This document shows positions 19,250 through 28,658 of a stretch of DNA of 62,141 nt, piece by piece. The notes under the pieces were generated by a model that was given only the letters and a program-made list of their open reading frames with translations, ran no database searches and was not told the DNA's origin. Each line of letters opens with the position of its first letter. Position 1 is the stretch's first letter. The DNA comes from Pseudonocardia sp. 73-21. GTDB lineage: Bacteria; Actinomycetota; Actinomycetes; Mycobacteriales; Pseudonocardiaceae. The translations under genes were made by a program, and so were the position numbers. Location: NCBI RefSeq assembly GCF_001899645.1, contig NZ_MKVV01000064.1, positions 42,146 to 104,286 on the forward strand, written 5' to 3'.

Positions 19250-20187
19250 CGGTAGCGGTGGTGCTCCACGAACCCGAGCCCGGCGTAGAGCGTCCGCGCC
19301 CCGGTGTTGTGCAGGGCAACCTGCAGCACGCCGAAGCGGGCCCCCCGCTCCAGCCCCCACTCCGCGGCGGCGGCGAGCAGCGCCGAGGCGAGCCCCCGGC
19401 GGCGGGCGGCCGGGTCCACCGCGAGGGCCGACAGGTGCACGTGGTCCTCGACGAGGGCGGCCCGCAGTGCCCCCGAGCCGGGCACCTGGAGGAACGCGAG
19501 GGGGAGGTCGGAGGCCGGATCGAGCACGCCCCGCCGGGCCGGGGACGGCTCCCCGCCGGCGACGACGCCCCACCACGCGGCGTCCGGCCGATCCGACGAA
19601 CGGCACGTTCGCCGCAGGGGTTCCGACGAGAGTGCCGTTCGTCGGAGGGCGTCGAGCTCCACCACCTGCACCGTCGACTCGGCGCCGGCCTCGTGGGCCA
19701 CGTCGAGGGTCCAGCCCCCGCCGGCCACCGCCGTGTCCCACGGGGTGCCCGCCGGGACCTGGACCCGCGGGCCGATCCCGTTGCGGGCGGCGTACGTGCG
19801 GACGGCGTCCAGGGCCGCGGCGGTCGGCATCCCGGGGCTCCCCACCGCGAGCGCCGAGTTCGCGCGTCCGGTGTAGCCGCCGGCCGCGCGCAGCCGCCAG
19901 TCGCCCAGCGGCTCGTCCACCTGGGCGGGCCAGGCGTCGGCGCAGAGGTTCTCCAGCCGCGCGATCGCCGTGAGCGACGCCCTCCTCGGCGGGGCGGGCG
20001 GCACCGCGCGCACGGCGACCACCGCGGCCCGCGCCACCCGCACCTGCCCGCGGCGGGCCGCCACCAGCACGTCGTCGCCGTCGGTGGTGAGCTCACCGAC
20101 CGCGTCGCTGTAGAGCGGCCGGCCGTCCCGGTCGCCGATCCGGTGACGCAGCGCGACGCGATGCCCCACCAGAGCGTCGAGTTCCAC
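19228..20187 (-). CDS. GNAT-family N-acetyltransferase
   Basis: A 319-residue protein. The N-terminal 60 residues form a small beta-rich domain ([27 protein letters not shown]). The C-terminal 130 residues are a GNAT domain with the acetyl-CoA site [15 protein letters not shown] and the end pattern [24 protein letters not shown]. The acceptor is unknown. Residues about 181-199 ([19 protein letters not shown]) are encoded by a 55-bp inverted repeat that looks inserted. The gene sits between mshB and fdx-dapC, an order I recall as common in related actinobacteria. Confidence 0.85.
   Translation of the reverse strand: MELDALVGHRVALRHRIGDRDGRPLYSDAVGELTTDGDDVLVAARRGQVRVARAAVVAVRAVPPAPPRRASLTAIARLENLCADAWPAQVDEPLGDWRLRAAGGYTGRANSALAVGSPGMPTAAALDAVRTYAARNGIGPRVQVPAGTPWDTAVAGGGWTLDVAHEAGAESTVQVVELDALRRTALSSEPLRRTCRSSDRPDAAWWGVVAGGEPSPARRGVLDPASDLPLAFLQVPGSGALRAALVEDHVHLSALAVDPAARRRGLASALLAAAAEWGLERGARFGVLQVALHNTGARTLYAGLGFVEHHRYRYLVPPS
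19592..19646. repeat. 15-bp perfect inverted repeat inside the GNAT gene
   Basis: Arms TCCGACGAACGGCAC (19592-19606) and GTGCCGTTCGTCGGA (19632-19646) are exact complements around a 25-base loop. The loop itself contains another TCCGACGA. The 55-bp element keeps the reading frame. A related ACGAACGGCG...GCCGTTCGT hairpin lies at 31300-31346 outside coding sequence. Confidence 0.85.
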
Positions 20188-20296
20188 TCCTGACCTCCCC
20201 TCCGACGCGGGTCACACCGCCCCGGGTCACCTACCCACCGGTATCCGGGACATACTGTCCAACGTCCCAGTTCTTTCCCGTGAGGATGGCTCACCC

Positions 20297-20623
20297 GTGA
20301 CGTACGTGATCGCCGAGCCCTGCGTCGACCTGCTCGACAAGGCGTGTATCGAAGAGTGCCCGGTGGACTGCATCTACGAGGGCGGCCGGATGCTCTACAT
20401 CCACCCCGACGAGTGCGTCGACTGCGGTGCCTGCGAGCCGGTCTGCCCCGTCGAGGCCATCTACTACGAGGACGACGTGCCCGAGCAGTGGGCGGCCTAC
20501 ACCAAGGCCAACGTCGACTTCTTCGACGAACTGGGCTCCCCGGGCGGCGCGTCCAAGGTCGGGAAGACCGACATGGACGTGGAGCCCGCGAAGAGCCTGC
20601 CCCCGCAGGCCCACGACGAGTGA
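20297..20623 (+). CDS. fdxA: Seven-iron ferredoxin
   Basis: A 108-residue electron carrier. The N-terminal cluster motif C-x7-C-x3-CP (Cys9, Cys17, Cys21) suits a [3Fe-4S] cluster. The second motif [12 protein letters not shown] binds [4Fe-4S]. The C-terminal extension after the clusters is typical of actinobacterial FdxA-type ferredoxins, which feed electrons to cytochromes P450 and other acceptors. The start is GTG at 20297. It is followed 31 bases later by the aminotransferase gene, the fdx-dapC order I recall from mycobacteria. Confidence 0.95.
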   Translation: MTYVIAEPCVDLLDKACIEECPVDCIYEGGRMLYIHPDECVDCGACEPVCPVEAIYYEDDVPEQWAAYTKANVDFFDELGSPGGASKVGKTDMDVEPAKSLPPQAHDE

Positions 20624-20654
20624 GGGCTGCTTGCAGGCCCGAACCGACAACGCT

Positions 20655-21740
20655 GTGAAGGTCGAGCTCCCCGACTTCCCCTGGGACTCGCTCGCCGAGG
20701 ACAAGGCCCTGGCACAGAGCCACCCCGACGGAATCGTCGACCTCTCCGTCGGCACTCCCGTGGACCCCGTGCCCGCCGTCGTGCGGGACGCGCTGGCCGG
20801 CCCCGCGGCCGACCAGCCCGGCTACCCCACGACGCACGGGCCCGCGTCCCTGCGTGAGGCCATCGCGGGATCGTTGCTGCGCCGGTTCGGGGTCACCGTC
20901 GACCCGGTGGCGGTGCTGCCGACGATCGGGTCCAAGGAGTTCGTCGCCTGGCTGCCCACGCTGCTCGGTGTCGGGCCGGGCGACGCGGTGGTCATCCCCG
21001 AGCTGGCCTACCCGACCTACGAGGTCGGCGCCCGGCTCGCCCACGCCGAGTTCGTGCGGTCGGACTCCCCGACGGCCGTCGGCCCCGGCCGGGTCGCCCT
21101 CGTCTGGGTGAACTCGCCGTCCAACCCCACCGGCCGCGTCCTGACCCGGGAGCACCTGCGCCAGGTGGTCGGACGGGCCCGCGAGCGCGGGGCCGTCGTC
21201 GCGTCCGACGAGTGCTATCTGTCGCTCTCGCGCGACGCCGTCTCGATCCTGCACCCGGACGTCTGCGGCGGGTCGCACGAGGGGCTGCTGGCCGTCCACT
21301 CGATGTCGAAGTCGTCGAACCTCGCCGGCTACCGCGCCGGGTTCGTCACGGGTGACCCGGCGCTGGTCGCGGGCCTGCTCGAGGTGCGCAAGCACGCCGG
21401 CATGATCGTGCCCCGGCCGGTGCAGGCCGCCATGGAGGCCGGCGCGTCCGACGACGCGCACGTCGAGGAACAGGCCGCCGTCTACGACCGCCGCCGCATC
21501 CTCCTGCGGGCCGCGCTGGAGAACGCGGGTCTGCGCATCGAGCACTCCGAGTCGGGCCTGTACCTGTGGGCCACGGCGGGGGAGCCCGGCCGGGCGACCG
21601 TCCGGTGGCTGGCCGAGCGCGGGATCCTGGTCGCCCCCGGGGACTTCTACGGCCCGGCGGGCGAGCAGTACGTGCGGGTCGGCCTCACCGCGTCCGACGA
21701 GCGCATCACGAGGGCCGCCACCCGCTTGCTGCGACGGTGA
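20655..21740 (+). CDS. dapC: Succinyldiaminopimelate aminotransferase
   Basis: A 361-residue fold-type I PLP aminotransferase. It converts N-succinyl-2-amino-6-ketopimelate to N-succinyl-LL-diaminopimelate for lysine and peptidoglycan. The start motif [31 protein letters not shown] is split across the substrate site. NSPSNPTG and SDECY mark the PLP pocket, and [14 protein letters not shown] carries the Schiff-base Lys. GTG at 20655 is chosen; a TTG at about 20631 with GAGGG upstream is possible. dapD and dapE follow 2-4 kb downstream, supporting this over other aminotransferase roles. Confidence 0.92.
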   Translation: MKVELPDFPWDSLAEDKALAQSHPDGIVDLSVGTPVDPVPAVVRDALAGPAADQPGYPTTHGPASLREAIAGSLLRRFGVTVDPVAVLPTIGSKEFVAWLPTLLGVGPGDAVVIPELAYPTYEVGARLAHAEFVRSDSPTAVGPGRVALVWVNSPSNPTGRVLTREHLRQVVGRARERGAVVASDECYLSLSRDAVSILHPDVCGGSHEGLLAVHSMSKSSNLAGYRAGFVTGDPALVAGLLEVRKHAGMIVPRPVQAAMEAGASDDAHVEEQAAVYDRRRILLRAALENAGLRIEHSESGLYLWATAGEPGRATVRWLAERGILVAPGDFYGPAGEQYVRVGLTASDERITRAATRLLRR

Positions 21741-22909
21741 CCCGCCGCACCACCGTCCGGCCCGCCGTCGTGCTGGTGGGGGTCCTCGCGCTCGCGGCCA
21801 ACCTGCGGACCGCGCTCGCCGGGTACCCGCCCCTGCTGGAGACCGTCCGCGCCGACCTGGGCATCTCCGCGGGCCTCGCCGGGTTCGTGCAGGCCGGAGC
21901 GGTGCTGATGATGGCCGTAGGCTCGTTCACCGGCAGCGCGGTCGGGGCCCGGATCGGCCGCGAACGGGCGCTCGGGATCGCCGTCGGGCTGGTCGCGGCG
22001 GGGAGCCTGCTGCGCGGGGTGGCCGCGCTGGCCGCGCTCGTGGGCGGCAGCGTGCTCGTCGGGCTGGGCATCGGGCTCGCGGGCGTGCTGATCACGGGGG
22101 TCGTCAAGGAGCACCTGGCCGAACGCGCGGGCGCCGCCACCGGCGGCTACGTCGTCTCGATGATGGTCGGGGCCACCGTCTCCAGTGCGGTGGCGGTGCC
22201 GCTCGCGACGGCGCTGGGCGGCTGGTCGTTCTCGCTCGCCGCGTGGGCGGTGCCGGCGGTGCTCGCGGTGGCCCTGTGGGTGCCCGTGGCGAGCCGGATG
22301 CCCGCCGACGGCCCGAACGCCGAGTACGGAGCGCTGCCGTGGCGCGACCCGTTCGCCCGGCTGATCGCCTGCTACCAGGCCGGAACGTCGCTGATGTTCT
22401 ACGGCTGGCTCACCTGGCTCTCGCCGTACTACGAGGGGCAGGGCTGGACGGCCGGACGGGCCGGGCTGCTGCTCGCCGTCTGGAGCGTCGCGCAGATCCC
22501 GGCCGCCCTGTTCGTGCCGGCGCTGGCCGAGCGGAACCGGCGCTGGCGGTTCTGGGCCGGGCTGACGCTGACCTGCGGCCTCACCGGCACCCTGGGCGCC
22601 CTCCTGCTGCCGATGCCGCTGCTGGTGGGGCCGTGGATCTGGGTGGTGCTGATGGGCATCGGGGTCGGGGCCGGCTTCCCCATGGGCCTGGCGGTGATCG
22701 CCTGGCGCTCACCCGACCCGGCCGCCGCCGCGGCCACGAGCGGGCTCGCCCTGGGCGTCGGCTACACGGCGGCGGGTCTCGGGCCGTTGCTGATGGGTGT
22801 GCTCATCGACGCCACGGCGGGCTACACGGCCGCGATCGCGCTCCTGCTGGCGGCGGGGCTCCTGCAGGGCTGGGCGATCCTGCGCATCGGCGACCGCCCC
22901 CGCATCTAG
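21737..22909 (+). CDS. MFS transporter, CynX/NimT-like
   Basis: A 390-residue 12-helix major facilitator. [26 protein letters not shown] is the typical first helix and loop of the CynX/NimT (cyanate/nitroimidazole) branch, and RIGRERAL lies in the A-like loop. [20 protein letters not shown] is the late helix pattern. The real substrate is unknown. It overlaps dapC by four bases, which implies coupled translation and a possible link to amino-acid or diaminopimelate-derivative export. The stop overlaps the convergent CHAD gene by four bases. Confidence 0.85.
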   Translation: MTRRTTVRPAVVLVGVLALAANLRTALAGYPPLLETVRADLGISAGLAGFVQAGAVLMMAVGSFTGSAVGARIGRERALGIAVGLVAAGSLLRGVAALAALVGGSVLVGLGIGLAGVLITGVVKEHLAERAGAATGGYVVSMMVGATVSSAVAVPLATALGGWSFSLAAWAVPAVLAVALWVPVASRMPADGPNAEYGALPWRDPFARLIACYQAGTSLMFYGWLTWLSPYYEGQGWTAGRAGLLLAVWSVAQIPAALFVPALAERNRRWRFWAGLTLTCGLTGTLGALLLPMPLLVGPWIWVVLMGIGVGAGFPMGLAVIAWRSPDPAAAAATSGLALGVGYTAAGLGPLLMGVLIDATAGYTAAIALLLAAGLLQGWAILRIGDRPRI

Positions 22910-23856
22910 AGGTCGCCGATGCGGGCGTCGACCTGCTCCCAGGCCGCGCGCCACTCGTCGCGCTTCTGCTCGGCCCGCTGCCGCTCCCGCTCCACCAGCC
23001 GGCCCGCGACGAACACCACGTACGCGTCCGGCAGCTCGCCGAGACCGTCGAGGAGCTCGCGGATGCGCTGCTCGGCGACGCAGGCGTCCTGGTGGTCGCC
23101 CAGCACCTCCTGCAGCTCGGCGGTGGCGCCCAGGAGGCCCTTGATCGACTTCCCGATCGGGGTGCGCCGCAGCCCGGGCTCCACCAGCTCGCCGGTGTAG
23201 CGGACGCGCTTGCCGTGGATGCGCAGCGCGTGCAGGACCTCGTCGGGCGGGTCCTCACCCGCCTTGGTCACGGCCTTGCGCAGCTTGCGCGCCTCGGCGC
23301 GGACGAGGTCGGACAGCTCGGGCTGCGCCTGTGTGGCCGACGGGGTGGGCAGCGGCAGCCGGATCGCGTCGGCGAGCCGTTCCAGCAGTGCGCTGTAGCG
23401 GGGCGCGTCGAGGGCGGTGAGCATCTCCGCGCGGGCCGCCGCGTGCTCCTCCTGCAGCGCCCCGATGAGCATCTCGCCCGCGGACTGCTCGACATCGGGC
23501 AGGGCGGCGATCTCGCCGCGCAGCCGCAGCAGCATCACGTCGAGATCGCGGACCGGGCCCAGGGCCCCGCCGAGCCAGCCGAGCTCGATCCGCAGCCCGT
23601 CGGCCCAGGTGGCGTCGAGCAGCGGGCGCGCGGCCTTGAGCGCGGCCCGCATCCGACGTACGGACACCCGCATCTGGTGCAGGTCCTCGATGTCGGCCCC
23701 GGTGCGGGTGCCCGGATCGTGGGCCATCAGCGCGCGCAGGCGCAGGTCGAGCGCGGCGCGGACGTGGTGCACGGGCGGGTCGGACGACGCGGCCGTCAAC
23801 GGGTCCGGGAGCTCGATCAGGACCTTGCGGCGACGGCGGGGAGCGGCGGAGGGCAC
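22906..23856 (-). CDS. CHAD domain protein
   Basis: A 316-residue all-helical protein with the two four-helix bundles of the CHAD family. Conserved His and Arg/Lys residues are in [19 protein letters not shown] (N-half) and [18 protein letters not shown] (C-half). CHAD domains bind inorganic polyphosphate through the basic groove. No CYTH domain is fused or adjacent, so it is not a polyphosphatase by itself. TAGGCT eight bases before the GTG suggests a leaderless promoter. It converges with the MFS gene. Confidence 0.9.
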   Translation of the reverse strand: MPSAAPRRRRKVLIELPDPLTAASSDPPVHHVRAALDLRLRALMAHDPGTRTGADIEDLHQMRVSVRRMRAALKAARPLLDATWADGLRIELGWLGGALGPVRDLDVMLLRLRGEIAALPDVEQSAGEMLIGALQEEHAAARAEMLTALDAPRYSALLERLADAIRLPLPTPSATQAQPELSDLVRAEARKLRKAVTKAGEDPPDEVLHALRIHGKRVRYTGELVEPGLRRTPIGKSIKGLLGATAELQEVLGDHQDACVAEQRIRELLDGLGELPDAYVVFVAGRLVERERQRAEQKRDEWRAAWEQVDARIGDL

Positions 23857-23871
23857 GACGGCAGAGCCTAT

Positions 23872-24792
23872 CTAGTTGGCGTGCAGGGCGTCGTTCAAGG
23901 CGATGCCCTCGCCCGTGCGGGGCAGGACCTCCACCGTGCCGGTGACGGAGTTGCGGCGGAACAGCAACCCGTTCTGTCCCGAGAGGGTGCGCGCGGCCGC
24001 GGTGCTGCCGTCGGGCAGCGTCACCTTCGTGCCCGCCGTGACGTAGAGGCCGGCCTCGACGACGCAGTCGTCGCCCAGCGAGATCCCGACGCCGGCGTTC
24101 GCGCCGAGCAGGCAGCGCTCACCGATGGAGATGACCTCCTTGCCACCGCCCGACAGCGTCCCCATGATCGACGCGCCGCCGCCGACGTCCGAGCCGACGC
24201 CCACGACCACACCGGCCGAGATGCGGCCCTCGACCATCGAGTTGCCCAGCGTGCCGGCGTTGTAGTTGACGAAGCCCTCGTGCATGACCGTGGTGCCCTC
24301 GGCGAGGTGCGCGCCGAGCCGCACGCGGTCGGCGTCGGCGATGCGGACGCCGGACGGGAGCACGTAGTCGACCATCCGGGGGAACTTGTCGACGCCGTAG
24401 ACGATCACCGGGCGGCGGGCGCGCATGCGGGCGCGCGTGAGCTCGAAGCCGGCCACGGCGCACGGGCCGCGGTCGGTCCAGACGACGTTGGCGAGCAGCC
24501 CGAACAGTCCGTCGAGGTTCAGCCCGTGCGGGGCGACGAGGCGGTGCGACAGCAGGTGCAGCCGCAGGTAGGTGTCGTGGGCGTCGACGGGCGGGTCGGC
24601 GAGGGAGTCGATCACGGTGCGCACGACGACGGTGGTGACGCCGCGGTCGGCGTCGGTGCCGGCGAGCGGCTCCAGGTCGGCGGCGAGGTCCGGGGCGTCG
24701 GGACCGAGGGCGGGGGCCGGGAACCAGGTGTCGAGAACGGTCCCGTCGGCGTCGAGGGTGGCGAGGCCGGTGCCGGAGGCGCTGCTGTTCAC
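23872..24792 (-). CDS. dapD: Tetrahydrodipicolinate N-succinyltransferase
   Basis: A 306-residue trimeric enzyme of the succinylase lysine/DAP pathway: tetrahydrodipicolinate plus succinyl-CoA gives N-succinyl-2-amino-6-ketopimelate. The C-terminal left-handed beta-helix shows hexapeptide repeats ([42 protein letters not shown]). The actinobacterial N-domain is the long type. GTG at 24792 is preceded by TAGCGT and seven bases, a leaderless signature shared with the divergent dapE. A 66-codon frame ends ten bases upstream and may lead this gene. Confidence 0.95.
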   Translation of the reverse strand: MNSSASGTGLATLDADGTVLDTWFPAPALGPDAPDLAADLEPLAGTDADRGVTTVVVRTVIDSLADPPVDAHDTYLRLHLLSHRLVAPHGLNLDGLFGLLANVVWTDRGPCAVAGFELTRARMRARRPVIVYGVDKFPRMVDYVLPSGVRIADADRVRLGAHLAEGTTVMHEGFVNYNAGTLGNSMVEGRISAGVVVGVGSDVGGGASIMGTLSGGGKEVISIGERCLLGANAGVGISLGDDCVVEAGLYVTAGTKVTLPDGSTAAARTLSGQNGLLFRRNSVTGTVEVLPRTGEGIALNDALHAN

Positions 24793-24802
24793 AGTCGTGA
24801 CG

Positions 24803-25003
24803 CTAGTAGCCGCGGTCCCAGCGTCGCTCGACCGGGGGCGGCGGCAAGGGCCTCTGCTGGGCGACCCGAACCTCCCACAGAACGGTGTCGAGATGGGAGG
24901 GATAGCGCCGCTCGGCACCGTCGCGCAGGTCGGCTCGCCCGCGAGCGGCGCGCACGGGCCCCACGACGTCGACGTCATCGGACCGGATCTCCACGACAAC
25001 CAT
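24803..25003 (-). CDS. Small conserved-looking protein upstream of dapD
   Basis: A 66-residue open frame from ATG at 25003 with GGGGTGGGCGG upstream. The sequence ([25 protein letters not shown]...[19 protein letters not shown]) reads like a real protein, with beta-strand beginnings and a hydrophobic core, and its tail is Pro/Arg rich. It ends ten bases before dapD. I do not recognise a family. It could be a small structural protein or a chance frame in GC-rich DNA. Confidence 0.45.
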   Translation of the reverse strand: MVVVEIRSDDVDVVGPVRAARGRADLRDGAERRYPSHLDTVLWEVRVAQQRPLPPPPVERRWDRGY

Positions 25004-25092
25004 GGTGCGCCGCCCACCCCGCGGCCGAGAAGACCCCCTTCCCGGCCTGTGGACAACTCGGCGGGCCGGCTGACCCGGGCTTCGTCCCGGCT

Positions 25093-25278
25093 CCTTTGCT
25101 CGGCGCACGGATACGCGTCCGGGTCTGGCTCTGCACACGATCCGGCACCCAGCTCATGCGCGGGTGTCGGTCTCCACGTGCACGTCATGTGCCGGCCACA
25201 GTGATCCGCTGGTGCGTATCCGTGTGCAGAGCCCGGGCCCGCACGATCCCCGATGCCTCTGTGTGTGCAGAGCAAAGG
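25093..25278. repeat. Nested inverted repeats between dapD and dapE
   Basis: Several motifs recur in opposite orientations. CCTTTGCTC (25093-25101) pairs with GAGCAAAGG (25270-25278). GCGCACGGATACGC (25103-25116) pairs with GCGTATCCGTGTGC (25214-25227) at 13 of 14 positions. GGCTCTGCACACG (25127-25139) pairs exactly with CGTGTGCAGAGCC (25221-25233), and TGTGTGCAGAGC recurs at 25262-25273. The 305-base gap 25004-25308 holds nothing else obvious beyond the dapE promoter. Confidence 0.7.
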
Positions 25279-25308
25279 TCGGCTCCGGGAGTCGGTAGCG
25301 TCGGGGTC

Positions 25309-26370
25309 GTGAACCGCCTCGACCTCACCGCCGATCCCGTCGACCTCTGCGCCGCCCTCGTCGACGTGCCCAGCGTGTCCGGTGACGAGGTCGCCCTGGC
25401 CGACGCCGTGGAGGCCGCGCTGCGGGCGCAGGCGCCGCATCTGGAGGTGCTGCGGTCGGGCGACGCCGTGCTGGCGCGCACGAACCTGGGGAGGCCGAGC
25501 CGGGTGGTGCTCGCGGGGCACCTGGACACCGTCCCGATCGCCGACAACGTGCCCAGCCGCCGCGACGGCGACCTGCTCTACGGCTGCGGCACGTCGGACA
25601 TGAAGTCGGGTGACGCGGTCTTCCTGCACCTGGCCGCGACGATCGCCGAGCCCCGCCACGACGTGACGCTGGTCCTGTACGAGCTGGAGGAGGTCGAGGC
25701 CGTGCGCAACGGGCTGGGCCGCCTCGAGCGCGAGCACCGCGACTGGCTCGCCGCCGACCTCGCACTCCTGGGGGAGCCCACCAACTCCGGCGTCGAGGCG
25801 GGCTGCCAGGGCACGCTGCGCGTGGAGATCACCACCCACGGCCGCCGGGCCCACTCGGCACGGTCCTGGTTGGGGCGCAACGCCGTCCACGGCGCCGGTG
25901 CCGTGCTCGACCGGCTCAACGCCTACACCGCCCGCGACGTCGACATCGACGGCTGCGTCTACCGCGAGGGCCTGCAGGCCGTGAAGATCGCCGGGGGAGT
26001 GGCGGGCAACGTCGTGCCCGACGAGTGTGTGGTCACGGTCAACTTCCGTTTCGCCCCCGACCGCGACGCGGCGGCGGCGGAGAAGCACGTCCGCGAGGTG
26101 TTCGACGGCTTCGCGGTGGTGCTCACCGACCTGTCGCCGGGGGCACTGCCCGGCCTGACGGCGCCCGCGGCCCGGGAGTTCATCGCGGCGACGGGCGCCA
26201 CGCCGTCGGCCAAGTACGGCTGGACCGACGTCTCCCGCTTCGCCGCCCTCGGCATCCCGGCCGTGAACTACGGTCCCGGTGACCCCAACCTCGCCCACAC
26301 CCGCGAGGAGCACGTGGACACGAGGCAGATCACCGAGGCGACGGCGGTGCTGCGCCGCTTCCTGGGCTGA
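25309..26370 (+). CDS. dapE: Succinyldiaminopimelate desuccinylase
   Basis: A 353-residue binuclear-zinc amidohydrolase of the M20 family. It hydrolyses N-succinyl-LL-diaminopimelate, completing the dapC/dapD/dapE set found in this window. Metal and catalytic residues are in [25 protein letters not shown] and the C-terminal [17 protein letters not shown]. The dimerisation (lid) domain lies at about 170-280. TAGCGT lies seven bases upstream of the GTG, matching the dapD promoter and suggesting leaderless, shared expression. Confidence 0.95.
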   Translation: MNRLDLTADPVDLCAALVDVPSVSGDEVALADAVEAALRAQAPHLEVLRSGDAVLARTNLGRPSRVVLAGHLDTVPIADNVPSRRDGDLLYGCGTSDMKSGDAVFLHLAATIAEPRHDVTLVLYELEEVEAVRNGLGRLEREHRDWLAADLALLGEPTNSGVEAGCQGTLRVEITTHGRRAHSARSWLGRNAVHGAGAVLDRLNAYTARDVDIDGCVYREGLQAVKIAGGVAGNVVPDECVVTVNFRFAPDRDAAAAEKHVREVFDGFAVVLTDLSPGALPGLTAPAAREFIAATGATPSAKYGWTDVSRFAALGIPAVNYGPGDPNLAHTREEHVDTRQITEATAVLRRFLG

Positions 26371-26417
26371 TCGCGGGCCGGCGAGCGCTCCGTCACGGCG
26401 TCACTACCCTGATGGTC

Positions 26418-27182
26418 ATGAGCACCAGCGGGGATCAGCGCCCCGACGAGAAGCAGCGCGGCCCCGTGGTGCTGCGTCGCGAGCACCGCAACGAGTCCTC
26501 CACCACCGACCAGCGCCTGCTCGACTCCCGCGGCCCCAGCGACTGGGTCCACACCGACCCGTGGCGCGTCATGCGCATCCAGGCCGAGTTCGTCGAGGGC
26601 TTCGGCATGCTGGCCGGCCTGCCCCGCGCGGTCACGGTGTTCGGCTCCGCCCGCACCTCGCGTGACCACCCCGAGTACGCCCAGGGCCGCGCGTTGGGCA
26701 CGGCGCTGGCCGAGGAGGGTTTCGCCGTCATCACCGGCGGTGGGCCGGGCGCCATGGAGGCCGCCAACAAGGGGTGCTCCGAGGCCGGCGGGCTGAGCGT
26801 CGGGCTGGGCATCGAGCTGCCGTTCGAACAGGGTCTGAACAACTGGGTCGACCTCGGCATCAACTTCCGCTACTTCTTCGCCCGCAAGACGATGTTCGTG
26901 AAGTACTCGCAGGCGTTCGTGTGCCTGCCCGGCGGCTTCGGCACGCTCGACGAGCTGTTCGAGGCGCTGACGCTGGTGCAGACGAAGAAGGTCACGAAGT
27001 TCCCGGTGGTGCTGCTGGGCACCGAGTACTGGGGCGGGCTCTTCGACTGGATCTCCAAGACCGTGCTCGACAGCGGCAAGGTCGGCGAGAAGGACGTGAA
27101 GCTGCTGCACCTCACCGACGACGTCGACGAGGCCGTGCAGGTGGTGCACGAGGCCTACCGGGCGTGGGAGGAAGCGCACTAG
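26418..27182 (+). CDS. LOG-family (TIGR00730) nucleotide phosphoribohydrolase-like protein
   Basis: A 254-residue Rossmann-like protein of the LOG/lysine-decarboxylase-like family. It has the two hallmark motifs GGGPGAMEAANKG and PGGFGTLDELFE. Members cleave nucleoside 5'-monophosphates to base plus ribose-5-phosphate, including cytokinin ribotides. This copy has a 60-residue N-terminal extension typical of the longer subgroup. TACCCT is seven bases before the ATG at 26418; an ATG two codons earlier (26412) is the alternative. A second, shorter LOG gene follows 31 bases later. Confidence 0.88.
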   Translation: MSTSGDQRPDEKQRGPVVLRREHRNESSTTDQRLLDSRGPSDWVHTDPWRVMRIQAEFVEGFGMLAGLPRAVTVFGSARTSRDHPEYAQGRALGTALAEEGFAVITGGGPGAMEAANKGCSEAGGLSVGLGIELPFEQGLNNWVDLGINFRYFFARKTMFVKYSQAFVCLPGGFGTLDELFEALTLVQTKKVTKFPVVLLGTEYWGGLFDWISKTVLDSGKVGEKDVKLLHLTDDVDEAVQVVHEAYRAWEEAH

Positions 27183-27213
27183 TGGCGCACGATCTGCCTG
27201 TCAGGATCGGGCC

Positions 27214-27747
27214 ATGAGGGCCGTCTGTGTGTACTGCGCCTCGGTCGAGGGCATCGACCCCAAGCACACCGAGCTGGCCGCCGCCGTCGGTACCGCGCTG
27301 GCCGAGCGGGGCTGGGAGCTCGTCTCCGGCGGCGGGAAGCGGTCGATGATGGGCGCCGTCGCCATGGCCGCCCGCGCGGGCGGAGCGCGTACGACAGGCG
27401 TCATCCCGCGCTCGCTCGTCGACCTCGAGTGGGCCGACCACGACTCCGACGAGCTGCTCGTCGTCGACACCATGCGCGAGCGCAAGGCGCTCATGGACGA
27501 CCGCGCGGACGCGTTCCTGGCGCTGCCCGGCGGGGTCGGCACGCTGGAGGAGCTGTTCGAGGTGTGGACGTCGGGGTACCTGGACATGCACGCCAAGCCC
27601 GTGGTCGTCCTCGATCCCGACGGCCACTACACCGGCCTGCTCGAGTGGGTGCGCGGCATCGCCGAGCAGGGCTTCGTGCGGCCGGAGGCGTTGTCCCGCT
27701 TGGTGATCACCACCGACGTGACCGGGGCCCTGGACGCGTGCGCATGA
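27214..27747 (+). CDS. LOG-family cytokinin riboside 5'-monophosphate phosphoribohydrolase
   Basis: A 177-residue compact LOG protein with VYCASVEG at the nucleotide site, GGGKRSMMGAVA and PGGVGTLEELFE. The short LOG (Rv1205 in my memory) occupies this position upstream of folP2 in mycobacteria and makes free cytokinins. Two LOG paralogues in tandem imply different nucleotide substrates. The stop overlaps the folP2 ATG by four bases. Confidence 0.92.
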   Translation: MRAVCVYCASVEGIDPKHTELAAAVGTALAERGWELVSGGGKRSMMGAVAMAARAGGARTTGVIPRSLVDLEWADHDSDELLVVDTMRERKALMDDRADAFLALPGGVGTLEELFEVWTSGYLDMHAKPVVVLDPDGHYTGLLEWVRGIAEQGFVRPEALSRLVITTDVTGALDACA

Positions 27748-28607
27748 TCCGCTTCGGCACCCGGGAGCCGGCCCAGGACCGCGCGCTGGTGATGGCGATC
27801 GTCAACCGCACCCCGGACTCGTTCTACGACAAGGGCGCCACGTTCTCCGACGACGCCGCGATGGCCGCGGTCGACCGGTTCGTGGGCGAGGGTGCGGACA
27901 TCATCGACATCGGTGGGGTCAAGGCCGGGCCCGGATCCGACGTGGACGCCGCCGAGGAGATCCGGCGCGTGATCCCGTTCGTCGCCGCCGTCCGCGAGCG
28001 GCACCCGGACGTCGTGATCAGCGTGGACACCTGGCGCGGTGAGGTCGGCCGGATCGCCGTGGCCGAGGGCGCCGACCTGCTCAACGACACCTGGGCGGGC
28101 GCCGACCCGACGCTCGGCGAGGTGGCCGCGGAGACCGGCACCGGCATCGTCTGCTCGCACACCGGGGGAGCGGTGCCGCGGCGGCGCCCGCACCGCGTGC
28201 GCTACGCCGACATCGTGGCCGACGTGCTCGCCGACGTGGTGGGCCAGGCCGAGAAGCTGGAGGCGATGGGCGTCCCGAAGGAGGGAATCCTCATCGACCC
28301 CACCCACGACTTCGGCAAGAACACCTTCCACGGCCTGACGCTGCTGCGGCACTGCGACGAGCTCGTCGCCACCGGCTGGCCGGTGCTGATGGCCTTGTCC
28401 AACAAGGACTTCGTGGGCGAGACGCTCGGCGTCGCCGACGTCACCGAGCGCCTGGAGGGCACCCTGGCCGCCACCGCGCTGGCCGCCGCGGCCGGGGCGC
28501 GCGTGTTCCGTGCCCACCAGGTGACGGCCACCCGACGTACAGTCGACATGGTCGCGTCGATCGTGGGTACCCGCCCACCGGCGCGCACGGTACGAGCTCT
28601 GGCGTAG
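27744..28607 (+). CDS. folP2: Dihydropteroate synthase-like protein FolP2
   Basis: A 287-residue TIM-barrel protein homologous to dihydropteroate synthase. It keeps VMAIVNRTPDSF at strand 1 and VDTWRGEV and LNDTWAG later. Loop 2, normally IDVGGESTRPG for the pABA/pterin site, reads IDIGGVKAGPG at 55-64. This change is the hallmark of the FolP2 branch, which from published mycobacterial work does not make dihydropteroate. The true substrate is unknown. It lies just before gpgS, its conserved neighbour. Confidence 0.9.
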   Translation: MIRFGTREPAQDRALVMAIVNRTPDSFYDKGATFSDDAAMAAVDRFVGEGADIIDIGGVKAGPGSDVDAAEEIRRVIPFVAAVRERHPDVVISVDTWRGEVGRIAVAEGADLLNDTWAGADPTLGEVAAETGTGIVCSHTGGAVPRRRPHRVRYADIVADVLADVVGQAEKLEAMGVPKEGILIDPTHDFGKNTFHGLTLLRHCDELVATGWPVLMALSNKDFVGETLGVADVTERLEGTLAATALAAAAGARVFRAHQVTATRRTVDMVASIVGTRPPARTVRALA

Positions 28608-28658
28608 ATCCCTTCGGCAACGGGGCCGAACTCCCTTCCCGCACACGAGGAGAGCCCC

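Noticed and set aside
19194..21545. A 783-codon minus-strand frame
   Set aside because: It is out of frame with the GNAT gene and antisense to fdxA and dapC, both of which have diagnostic motifs.
23872..26313. An 813-codon minus-strand frame
   Set aside because: The dapD part is real from 24792; the upstream part is antisense to dapE and of low-complexity composition.
22243..26370. A 1375-codon plus-strand frame
   Set aside because: Only its last 354 codons (dapE) are real. The rest runs through the MFS gene in another frame and antisense to CHAD and dapD; long open frames are expected at this GC content.
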